From positions 1-39,784 of the IMG/VR virus record IMGVR_UViG_3300037540_000073: a stretch of 39,784 nt of DNA, one strand, 5' to 3'. The position numbers and the translations under genes are program-made. Below, piece after piece: positions 1 through 6,781 of this stretch; within the stretch, counting starts at the first letter, position 1, and each line of letters opens with the position of its first letter. Below the pieces are notes generated by a model. It saw only the letters and a list, made by a program, of their open reading frames with translations. It had not been told where the DNA came from and searched no databases. Source of the stretch: a virus.

Positions 1-150
1 AATCATATCCTTAACGTCTTTACATCCGGAAACAATAAACCCCTTTTTCACGGCGTTTAAAAATTCCTTCTCGGTTTGGACTTTCATGAAATCAGTATCT
101 TTGACTGAAGACTTTCCACCCTTGAATAATGTTCTTGGTAAATAACTCAT
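1..150 (-). CDS. Partial coiled-coil head-module protein, N-terminal 50 residues (left copy)
   Basis: The window edge cuts this gene, so only the first 50 codons are present. They encode the same residues as the start of the complete gene at 37712-38212. A ribosome binding site (GGAGAG) precedes the ATG at 150. See the full copy for the description. The two copies differ here by only about two silent bases. Function is unknown. Confidence 0.85.
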   Translation of the reverse strand, partial: MSYLPRTLFKGGKSSVKDTDFMKVQTEKEFLNAVKKGFIVSGCKDVKDMI

Positions 151-159
151 TTTTCTCTC

Positions 160-939
160 CTATTGTGTTGGTTGTTTGATTCTTAAACCTGTTGACCGCG
201 GTTTGTTTTCCGATCCTCCAGGTTGTTTGCATAAATATTCGTGAAAATTTCCTTTAAACTCATGATAACCCACATGCGAAACATCTATATCGTGATAAAT
301 CCATATATTAACACCAGCTTCAGTGCATTTTGTGCAAAAATCATAATCTTCACCTAACCAATCCCACGTTCCATTTTCTTCTTGAACTATGTGAGTGTCA
401 GTGAATTGTGTCCCGGTGCTGTTTACATACGGGAGTTTATGAAAAGTTCTTATTTTATCAAAAACCTCTCTTTTTATTATTACCAAAGCCAACCCTATTC
501 TATGGGTAGAAATAAGACCGTCTTTTTCCACAGGCTTTAAACTAAATTCATTATCGACATTTACTTTTATTGCATACGTTTCTTCCATCTGTTTTTGTCT
601 CACAGCAGCAGCAATAAACATTTTATCTTTATAAAGCATTTCTAATATTTTCTCATGATCGAAACCTTGATCAGCATCATCCATTAATATATGCGTACAG
701 TCGGTTTTTAAGAATTCATTAATAAGCATATTCCTTGCTCTGTCAATAAACCCGCAGTATTTCGCAAACATTAACTTTGATTTAATCCCTTTCGACTGTA
801 GCAAGAGCATTAAATTAGTAACGGCTGCAAAGCAGTTTGTAGTCGGCTTACCATCATAAGTTGGAATTCCTATGAACAGATAAGGAGCCTCAACCCCATC
901 GCTGGAATTAAGGCTCTTATTATCGTGATTGATTCGCAT
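160..939 (-). CDS. GT-A-type glycosyltransferase-like protein (left copy)
   Basis: A 259-aa protein resembling phage-encoded family 2-like glycosyltransferases. Residues 22-30 form the opening beta strand and turn (LFIGIPTYDG). D87-D88-A89-D90 fits the metal and nucleotide-sugar binding DXD motif, and a GEDYDFC segment near residue 200 fits the usual acceptor/base region, followed by a conserved HVGYHEFKG stretch. The donor sugar and acceptor are unknown. The start overlaps the stop of the upstream 76-aa gene (TAATG), so translation is probably coupled. Its place among head genes suggests modification of a virion protein, but that is inference. The second copy is at 38221-38994 and has Asn instead of Asp at residue 87. 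Confidence 0.75.
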   Translation of the reverse strand: MRINHDNKSLNSSDGVEAPYLFIGIPTYDGKPTTNCFAAVTNLMLLLQSKGIKSKLMFAKYCGFIDRARNMLINEFLKTDCTHILMDDADQGFDHEKILEMLYKDKMFIAAAVRQKQMEETYAIKVNVDNEFSLKPVEKDGLISTHRIGLALVIIKREVFDKIRTFHKLPYVNSTGTQFTDTHIVQEENGTWDWLGEDYDFCTKCTEAGVNIWIYHDIDVSHVGYHEFKGNFHEYLCKQPGGSENKPRSTGLRIKQPTQ

Positions 940-1169
940 TATACGTCAGCAACCGTGCCTTTAACAGTTAACCCTGCGATCATAGCGTTTATAGCTACGT
1001 TCTGGGCATCCACTAAAGCCGTGATTCCATCGACTGTAATACCGGCTGATATGATACTAATATTGGCTATCTGAGCCGATACCTTCCCATGCTCTCCGCA
1101 TTTCTGAGCGGCGGTTTGATTTATACTCGAACCGTCATCATTCATTTTTGATAAGTATTCAATTGCCAT
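939..1169 (-). CDS. Small conserved head-module protein, 76 aa (left copy)
   Basis: A 76-aa protein of unknown function that I do not recognise. The N-terminal 30 residues are polar. The C-terminal half is rich in Ile, Val, Ala and Gly in an alternating beta-like pattern (SIISAGITVDG, AGLTVKGTVADV), as in small oligomeric virion parts. AAGGAG precedes the ATG. It lies 9 bp after the 107-aa gene and its stop overlaps the glycosyltransferase start. The copy at 38994-39224 differs at only about three residues, so this gene is conserved while its upstream neighbour is not. Confidence 0.75.
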   Translation of the reverse strand: MAIEYLSKMNDDGSSINQTAAQKCGEHGKVSAQIANISIISAGITVDGITALVDAQNVAINAMIAGLTVKGTVADV

Positions 1170-1178
1170 TTTATCTCC

Positions 1179-1502
1179 TTAAATTGTTGGATTGTTTGAT
1201 GCTGGGATTTCTGCTTTAATTACAATACCCGTCCACTCTTCTTCAGCGGTAGCGGTCACACTTGTACCGTTAGCTATGAAGATGATGGATAAAGTATCGT
1301 CAGCAGTAACAAGAGCTACTGGATTATAACTTAAATCCGCTTGCTCTGTTGGTTTTCTAACCAGCACTACATCAGTTGTTTTAAGCCCTTTAACCGTAAC
1401 AGTCTGGGCAACAGCTGTATCGTCAGTTGTTTGACTCCACGTTTTACCTGTTCCAAAAGTAAACTGCTTCATCGCAACTATATTTCCAAGAGTTCCACTC
1501 AT
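1179..1502 (-). CDS. Variable small beta-rich head protein, 107 aa (left copy)
   Basis: A 107-aa protein without cysteines, rich in Thr, Val and Ala, with alternating hydrophobic residues that suggest a beta-sandwich. AAGGGAGG precedes the ATG. It directly follows the coat gene, where many phages encode head decoration or fibre proteins. That role is inferred from position and composition only. The homologous copy at 39234-39557 is the same length but only about 69% identical in protein by my residue count (33 differences), while flanking genes are nearly identical. Conserved blocks are VAQTVTV, DVVLVRKPT, LSYNP, and the C-terminal SNNPTI. Confidence 0.75.
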   Translation of the reverse strand: MSGTLGNIVAMKQFTFGTGKTWSQTTDDTAVAQTVTVKGLKTTDVVLVRKPTEQADLSYNPVALVTADDTLSIIFIANGTSVTATAEEEWTGIVIKAEIPASNNPTI

Positions 1503-1514
1503 AATAGTCCTCCC

Positions 1515-2726
1515 TTAATCGCCATGAACGATACAAGCGTGATCAGGTCGTAGATTACCCCAACCCCAAACAGCATCACAACGGAGCATTTGAGTGTCGT
1601 TAGTCCCATCATAAGAACCATAACCAACACGGATCTGAATACCGTTATAGTTAATTATCCTGTGAACTGTTCCTTTGGGTTTAGGCAGAGGAACGGAAAC
1701 TAAAGTATAAGCTTCTTTGTCATACACAACATTCTGTGCATCAACAGTGGAAGCAGAGCCACTATTAACGATTGTAACAACATCATCAGCAGTAGGGAAT
1801 CCAGACACATTCTGGTGAACAGAGTCTGAACCATAGATAGTCGGACTTATAGAAACAGTTGCAGCGTTCCCAACGATAGTGGCATCGGTAAGAATGGAGA
1901 ATTGTTTGAGATAAGAAAGAGTAGCTTTAGTTTCAGGGTCAACAGCATATACACCAGCAACCGTCAATTTAGTTCCTGCTGTGATAGTACCAGTTCCCAG
2001 GCTTTTCAATACGAGAGTAGTTGCACCACTAACAGAAGTAGTCGTAACGGCTCCAGCAAAGTCGGTAGTCGTACCGGCTGTGATTCGTTTGATGGACTGT
2101 GATTCGTAGAAATTCAAACCAACAGCTTTTTTCATGCGACCACGAAGGTACTGGTTGGAAATTTCTTTACCAGGATTAGTGATATTCTTCATAGCATCAG
2201 TAAGAGCAACATTACCCATAGGGTTAATTGCTGCATAACATTCCCTTTCGGGTGCTAATGCTTCAACTATTTTTGCTCTTGCTTCACCATAAATCCTTAA
2301 TGCTCCAGTATCAACGCCGGGAGTACCAACATTATTACCAGTATTAAGAGCCATATGATTAAATCCAGTAACGTCAACTTCCCGAAGGAGTCGCATTGCC
2401 AGACCGTCAGCATATCGGCGAACATCTTTTTCATTATCCATATTGTAACGTCTTTCAATTGTAGTGTAATCTTCAGCATTGTTGTACTGTTCGATTGTCA
2501 CTGAACTTTCCAGCGTTTCAATATCTTGAACAGTAGCCACACGACCTTTAGTCATTGTTGGTTGATGTTCAATTGGAATCCTAACCGTTAAGCCAGGGGT
2601 ATATTTTGTCTGGAGAAAATCTCTAGACCGTGATTTGTCCACCGTATTAACCAGATTACCACGAGCATGTAAACTCTGTATAATCTGCTTAGTCGCTAGA
2701 TCACTAATTTTAAATTCATTAGACAT
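1515..2726 (-). CDS. Major capsid (coat) protein, P22 gp5 family
   Basis: A 403-aa protein matching the P22 coat family in length (P22 gp5 is 430 aa) and pattern. The N-terminal helix (FKISDLATKQIIQSL) is followed by a G-LTVRIPI-type strand, the E-loop-like region and a QYNNAEDYTTIERRYN segment. HK97-fold subunits of this family build the procapsid around a scaffold and mature when DNA is packaged. Consistent with that, a scaffold-like gene lies 9 bp upstream. AAGGA precedes the ATG. A loop near residues 215-290 is rich in Thr, Gly and Ala and could be a surface insertion domain, as in P22. A truncated second copy of the C-terminus lies at 39566-39784. Confidence 0.88.
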   Translation of the reverse strand: MSNEFKISDLATKQIIQSLHARGNLVNTVDKSRSRDFLQTKYTPGLTVRIPIEHQPTMTKGRVATVQDIETLESSVTIEQYNNAEDYTTIERRYNMDNEKDVRRYADGLAMRLLREVDVTGFNHMALNTGNNVGTPGVDTGALRIYGEARAKIVEALAPERECYAAINPMGNVALTDAMKNITNPGKEISNQYLRGRMKKAVGLNFYESQSIKRITAGTTTDFAGAVTTTSVSGATTLVLKSLGTGTITAGTKLTVAGVYAVDPETKATLSYLKQFSILTDATIVGNAATVSISPTIYGSDSVHQNVSGFPTADDVVTIVNSGSASTVDAQNVVYDKEAYTLVSVPLPKPKGTVHRIINYNGIQIRVGYGSYDGTNDTQMLRCDAVWGWGNLRPDHACIVHGD

Positions 2727-2735
2727 AATTATCCT

Positions 2736-3671
2736 TTACATTTCTTGCAAATCAGAAAAGGGATGGGCAGCGTCAAAATCACTCTGCGTTCCTCCTTCCT
2801 TATATTCACGTGTGTTATTGATTCGATCCGACTCAACTGCGCCCATGGGGTCCGGAAAATCTGTTTTCTTTTTCCCCTTCTTCTGTTGTGCCGGCGTTAA
2901 TTTTGCAGCCAACGATCCAACCATTAATAAACGCTCATCAGGGGAAGCATTAGACATTGCTGAAGAAAGGTCTTTATTCTTTAAAATAGCATAAGTCATT
3001 TCAGCACCTAAATCATGGTTTTTTATCACCATAACAGTCCTAGTGTCTAAATCAACTTTATTCTTGCTAATTACTTCGTTAAAGTCCCTATACTTCTTTT
3101 CGGCTGTATCTAAATTATTATTGTATTTAAATTCAGCGTCTTGAATGTTTTGAGCTTCTTGGTTCTGCTGTGTCTGTTCCTGGTCTTTTGTTTTCGCTTT
3201 TTGGTATCCTTGAGCACCATGATATTCTGAAATAGCTGTGATATAATTAATATCATTTATGCCATGTTCAAAATCATCTGGGTTAGGAGCACCATCTGAC
3301 TTTTGCTGTGTATTTTGATCTTGCTGATTAACAGGAGTACCATCAGTATTTTCATATTTACTGAGTCTCTCTGCCAAACTATCTCTCTCACCACTTACCC
3401 GGTCAAAGCGTTTTTTATTTCTGTTGACTCTTTTGCTTGGTTGATTTTGGTCATTACTATCATCACCGGATTTATCATCAGAATTTTCATTCTGTGAATT
3501 ATCCCCGTTGTCATCATTGTTATTATCATCCCGGTCATTTGTGTTATCATCCTGATTATTATCAAGAGAGTTGTTCAACAAATCATCAGTGTTTTGGTTG
3601 GATTCCTGGTTATTACCATTATCCAAATCATTGATGTTGACATCTTCAACGTTAGTATTCTGTTCAGTCAT
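2736..3671 (-). CDS. Scaffolding protein
   Basis: A 311-aa, highly charged protein directly upstream of the coat gene, the usual place for the internal assembly scaffold. The first 90 residues are almost only Asn, Asp, Gln and Glu, so probably disordered. The middle is Gln-rich and helical. The C-terminus has a basic patch (QQKKGKKK) that could act like the coat-binding region of P22 gp8. A longer reading starts 8 codons upstream, but the ATG at 3671 has AGGAG seven bases before it and is preferred. Identification rests on composition and gene order, because scaffolds diverge quickly. Confidence 0.7.
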   Translation of the reverse strand: MTEQNTNVEDVNINDLDNGNNQESNQNTDDLLNNSLDNNQDDNTNDRDDNNNDDNGDNSQNENSDDKSGDDSNDQNQPSKRVNRNKKRFDRVSGERDSLAERLSKYENTDGTPVNQQDQNTQQKSDGAPNPDDFEHGINDINYITAISEYHGAQGYQKAKTKDQEQTQQNQEAQNIQDAEFKYNNNLDTAEKKYRDFNEVISKNKVDLDTRTVMVIKNHDLGAEMTYAILKNKDLSSAMSNASPDERLLMVGSLAAKLTPAQQKKGKKKTDFPDPMGAVESDRINNTREYKEGGTQSDFDAAHPFSDLQEM

Positions 3672-3738
3672 AGGTTTACTCCTAGGTTTTATCACAGCTC
3701 GACGGTGCTGGTGTACCGATTATCACTATTGTGTAATT

Positions 3739-4044
3739 TCAACTTGTAGCCTCATACAGGGCTATCATTTCCATAATATCATCATCTACGTTGATATTAT
3801 CTTTAATTTCCTCTTTTACGATTTCACTGATATTCTGTTCAGCTAAATCTCTGTTGGTTGTAACTTCCGGAACCTTCTCAATATCAATGAGAAGTCTTGC
3901 CGGGATGTTATCAATTATTAATTCATTTTGCTTTTCTTCTAAGGTTTTGAGTTTTTCTTTTGCAGGGTGACCGCCTACTTCAACACCAGGCCCAAAATGA
4001 CCAGGCCCAAAATAACCTTTCCCGAAAAATCCCGCTCCAAACAT
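3739..4044 (-). CDS. Small head-module protein with Gly/Phe/Tyr-rich N-terminus
   Basis: A protein of about 101 aa. Its first 20 residues repeat a glycine-plus-aromatic pattern (FGAGFFGKGYFGPGHFGPG), followed by a charged helical region (KLKTLEEKQNELI) and an acidic C-terminus. Short N-terminal repeats of this kind occur in small proteins of other marine-type phages, but no function is established that I know of. The ATG at 4044 overlaps the stop of the preceding gene (TGATG); a TTG one codon upstream is less likely. It lies between the structural genes and the scaffold. Confidence 0.6.
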   Translation of the reverse strand: MFGAGFFGKGYFGPGHFGPGVEVGGHPAKEKLKTLEEKQNELIIDNIPARLLIDIEKVPEVTTNRDLAEQNISEIVKEEIKDNINVDDDIMEMIALYEATS

Positions 4045-4337
4045 CAATCTAAATCCATTACTAATTGTTTAATTCTGTTACCATTTTCTTTATCTACGGT
4101 ATACTGGACTCTAAATTTCGCTTTATCCCATGGGCTTGCATACCGGGGAGTATTATTTTCTGAAAGGTCACAATAACCAGCTATTACAGCATCATACAGC
4201 CTCATTCGCTTTCTCATTGAAACACCATCAATCTCATACGACCAGATATTGCATATATCTGTAGGTGTTAACGTGGTAGAAACGTCCGTTGCTCCCGGAC
4301 CCTCAACTATGTTAACTGCTATGAGATGACTAATCAT
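4044..4337 (-). CDS. Hypothetical structural-region protein, 97 aa
   Basis: A 97-aa protein of mixed alpha/beta character that I do not recognise. It begins with a strand-like ISHLIAVNIVEG and has a basic centre (SMRKRMRLYDAVIAGYC). The start overlaps the end of the 255-aa structural gene by four bases (ATGA-type), and the end overlaps the next gene, so it is part of the head operon. Size and place between portal and scaffold would fit a small virion accessory protein. That is inference. Confidence 0.6.
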   Translation of the reverse strand: MISHLIAVNIVEGPGATDVSTTLTPTDICNIWSYEIDGVSMRKRMRLYDAVIAGYCDLSENNTPRYASPWDKAKFRVQYTVDKENGNRIKQLVMDLD

Positions 4338-5101
4338 GAAACGTCAATAATTCCATAAGTTAGAGTCCCGTCAATATCTCCAGTAAGCAAATCAACTTCA
4401 AGAGCTTTATTTGTAGGCACCTTCCAGAGCGGTTGACTAAAATTACCTGAAGGAGCGACAGCCATTCCACCATATTGAGCAAAAAGCATTACTCCACTAA
4501 CAGAAGTATCATCTTCATCTTGAAAATTAACAGAAGTTGCAGCGGTATCACAAGAAAATATTGCACCATAAATCCAAATCTGTTTATCTGCTCCTGGTGC
4601 TGCTATTATTTCATTATCAGACCCAGCATCTTCACTCAAAACAACTTGAGTATAAGAATCAACTACCGGATCACCGGGACCTAAAATAGATGTATTAGTT
4701 AAAACAGTTGCACCCGTATTGCAAGCTGTTATTTTCCCTTCAATAGAAGTAGTGTCTCCCGCAATTGTCCCTGAGTTCGTTTCAGTTATCGCACCAGAGG
4801 AAACTACGACAGCCCCAGTGTTGCAGGCAGTAATCTTTCCATCAATGCTAGTAGTATCGCCAGCTATTGTAGTTTGTAATACCTCAATAGCAGCCAAATC
4901 GACAACAGCTGGATCGTCACTAGCTAAAGTAACCCGTTGAACTCCAGCAGCAACCGCACCAGCACCCCCTAAAGCATCAGCAGCCGAGCCATCAGCTCCA
5001 AGGCTTACTTTACCTCTCGGATATTGAACCGATCCAACATCATCACTTGCAAAGTCTGGTCCCGTTCCATCTCCAACTGTCGTACTAAAATTATCAGCCA
5101 T
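4334..5101 (-). CDS. Virion structural protein with internal repeat, 255 aa
   Basis: A 255-aa protein rich in Asp, Thr, Ala and Gly with no long helices, typical of a beta-structured virion surface protein. The GVQRVTLASDDPAV segment (residues 53-66) is a motif I recognise from many phage and virome structural proteins. Residues 78-97 and 112-131 are near-perfect repeats 34 residues apart. The last 100 residues look like a beta-sandwich. AAGGAG precedes the ATG. It sits between a beta-helix-like gene and small head genes. Exact role is unknown; fibre or decoration is possible. Confidence 0.65.
   Translation of the reverse strand: MADNFSTTVGDGTGPDFASDDVGSVQYPRGKVSLGADGSAADALGGAGAVAAGVQRVTLASDDPAVVDLAAIEVLQTTIAGDTTSIDGKITACNTGAVVVSSGAITETNSGTIAGDTTSIEGKITACNTGATVLTNTSILGPGDPVVDSYTQVVLSEDAGSDNEIIAAPGADKQIWIYGAIFSCDTAATSVNFQDEDDTSVSGVMLFAQYGGMAVAPSGNFSQPLWKVPTNKALEVDLLTGDIDGTLTYGIIDVS
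4709..4870 (-). repeat. Two 60-bp in-frame repeats, 102 bp apart
   Basis: Units at 4811-4870 and 4709-4768 encode residues 78-97 and 112-131 of the 255-aa structural protein. The peptides differ at a single residue (Asp or Glu in TSI-D/E-GKI), while the DNA differs at several third positions. The repeat is therefore old or kept by selection on the protein. It probably forms one turn of a repetitive fibre or helix. Confidence 0.7.
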
Positions 5102-5111
5102 AATATTCTCC

Positions 5112-6524
5112 TTATCTTCCTAATCCCATCATGCTTAAAGTTCCTACTGGTGGACCAGCTGGGCTAGCCGCCCCGACTTGAAAAGACCCAATACTTGGAT
5201 TTACTGCATCCCACGTCACCTCAGCCATTCCTTCGGTTGATTCATGGTTAGTATTTCCTAAATTGTAGATTGAACCAGTAACTAATGCTTTTCCAAAATC
5301 TGCGCTCGTGTCATCATTTTCAATTTCGTCAGCCTCTGTTAAACTTGATTGATTTCCTGAACCAGTAGAAAAGTCACCATTTTCGTTTGTAGTATCATCG
5401 CTTGCAGTGTTTCTTCCTGTTGCGCTTGCTACGTTAGAAAAAGCTGTTGCGGAGTTAAAAGCATATACATTATCTATAACCCAAGCTTCACTATTAGCAT
5501 CAACCCCTATTCCGGCTCCACCCGTATTTATCACACCAACATTTTTAGCTGACCCAGCACCGTTTGAAAGTCTTAACCCCATTTGTTGAGAACCCCAAGA
5601 CATACAGTTATAAATAGTTGATCCAGCCCCCGCCCATGGTCCTCGTCCTGTTGCATATCCACCAGCGTTAAAATACATATCGTGAATAATCCCACCGTAC
5701 CACATAACTAACATTTCAACGTTATTTTGCCCAGCTCCACTTCTTACCATGTAAGATTGTCCATATTTCATAGTTGAGGCGTTTGTCGTGTATAATTGAA
5801 CAGCGTAGCTATTTTGGGTTATTGTATGAGTGTAACCCGCTGATTTTCCGCCTCCGGCATGAGGATTGCCAGAATCAACAGTGAAAGCGTTTCCATCGGC
5901 ATTTTGAGCAGTAACAACAGCCACCGATTCCGTTGTATCACCATCCATTCTTGCTATAACATCACCAGTGAATGGTGTACCTAAATCTAAATCAAGCGTG
6001 TTTAAATCAGCATAATCAGGAGTTCCAGCCCCACCCCATGTTTTAGTTCCAGATGTAAAAGCGTTATTATCAATCTTTAACGCCGAAAAATCCCTATCAA
6101 TAGAAGGTTTTAATTTTGTGATCAAATCACTATTTCCCCTCATTTCAATAGGGCTTACAATATCCCCCCCACGCCATTTTTTTATCAAGTCCGACCCATT
6201 GGGGATTATTTTCACTAAATCATTCAAATCAAAACAACCCTCATGCCTTCTTGCGGTAAGTAAATCAACCTTGCCTAACAATCTTTCTTCTGGGGTCACT
6301 CTATTTAATTGCTGTGATGCTTTTCTAAATACATCTTTTAATGATTTATCTACTCTTAAAATACCATAGACTTTTCTCATGTTGTCAGAAAATTGATATC
6401 CATCTTTCCACTCGTCACCGTCCATTACAGAGGCAATCCCGCCATCCATACCATAAATATGGGGCGTATCGGTATTAAAACCTTGATCGCCAATCTTGAC
6501 TATTACGTCTACAAAACCGCTCAT
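5112..6524 (-). CDS. Beta-helix-like structural protein, 470 aa
   Basis: A 470-aa protein. Residues 1-150 are mixed and helical and look like a particle-binding part. From about 150 the sequence is full of short Gly/Asn/Ser-bounded strands (TIYNCMSWGSQQMGLRLSNGAGSAKNVGVINTGG style, residues 300-340) as in right-handed parallel beta-helices. The end is Gly/Pro-rich. AAGGTG precedes the ATG. It lies between the portal and the coat, not with the tailspike, which is unusual for a P22-like phage. A head-attached fibre or enzymatic appendage is possible. I see no catalytic signature. Confidence 0.6.
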   Translation of the reverse strand: MSGFVDVIVKIGDQGFNTDTPHIYGMDGGIASVMDGDEWKDGYQFSDNMRKVYGILRVDKSLKDVFRKASQQLNRVTPEERLLGKVDLLTARRHEGCFDLNDLVKIIPNGSDLIKKWRGGDIVSPIEMRGNSDLITKLKPSIDRDFSALKIDNNAFTSGTKTWGGAGTPDYADLNTLDLDLGTPFTGDVIARMDGDTTESVAVVTAQNADGNAFTVDSGNPHAGGGKSAGYTHTITQNSYAVQLYTTNASTMKYGQSYMVRSGAGQNNVEMLVMWYGGIIHDMYFNAGGYATGRGPWAGAGSTIYNCMSWGSQQMGLRLSNGAGSAKNVGVINTGGAGIGVDANSEAWVIDNVYAFNSATAFSNVASATGRNTASDDTTNENGDFSTGSGNQSSLTEADEIENDDTSADFGKALVTGSIYNLGNTNHESTEGMAEVTWDAVNPSIGSFQVGAASPAGPPVGTLSMMGLGR

Positions 6525-6781
6525 TTCACCTTATAATAAATTGAGTTTAACATCTGTTTCATTTCTTTAGTATCAACTTTCTGCTCTCTGATATGCTCAT
6601 TTAGCTTTCTGTGAATCGTGATTGACATCCCTTTAACATCATCCTTATGCTCTGCGATATCCTCAGTATTCTCTTTAATCTTAGCGTTTTGCTCTCCAGC
6701 CCCATAAATAACCGTGCCTGCGAATATTAAAGCGGTTAAAATTACACCCCACAATATTCGATTACCTACTTTCTGTGTCAT
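6521..6781 (-). CDS. Membrane-anchored coiled-coil protein, 86 aa
   Basis: One hydrophobic span near residues 11-27 (ILWGVILTALIFAGTVIYG) is followed by a charged helical tail with heptad-like spacing, so the protein probably sits in the inner membrane with a coiled-coil tail. The ATG at 6781 has GAGG six bases upstream. Earlier ATG codons at 6787 and 6793 and a TTG at 6805 lie in the same frame inside the portal gene. Its place just after the portal gene is odd for a lysis gene. It could be a holin-associated protein or a minor virion component. Function unassigned. Confidence 0.55.
   Translation of the reverse strand: MTQKVGNRILWGVILTALIFAGTVIYGAGEQNAKIKENTEDIAEHKDDVKGMSITIHRKLNEHIREQKVDTKEMKQMLNSIYYKVK

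Larger units (their letters stand above)
1..1734. repeat. Left copy of the non-identical terminal redundancy
   Basis: Bases 1-1734 match 38063-39784 in the same orientation, with the same five genes in the same order. Base 1 aligns with 38063 and the last base of the window with about 1733. The simplest reading is that the contig runs once around a circular or circularly permuted genome of about 38.06 kb and overlaps itself. The copies differ by scattered substitutions and small indels, so this is not a plain assembly overlap of one molecule. Confidence 0.9.

Noticed and set aside
2635-2994. Plus-strand open frames opposite coat, scaffold and other structural genes
   Set aside because: They lie antisense to well-supported genes, lack ribosome binding sites and have the composition expected of shadows.
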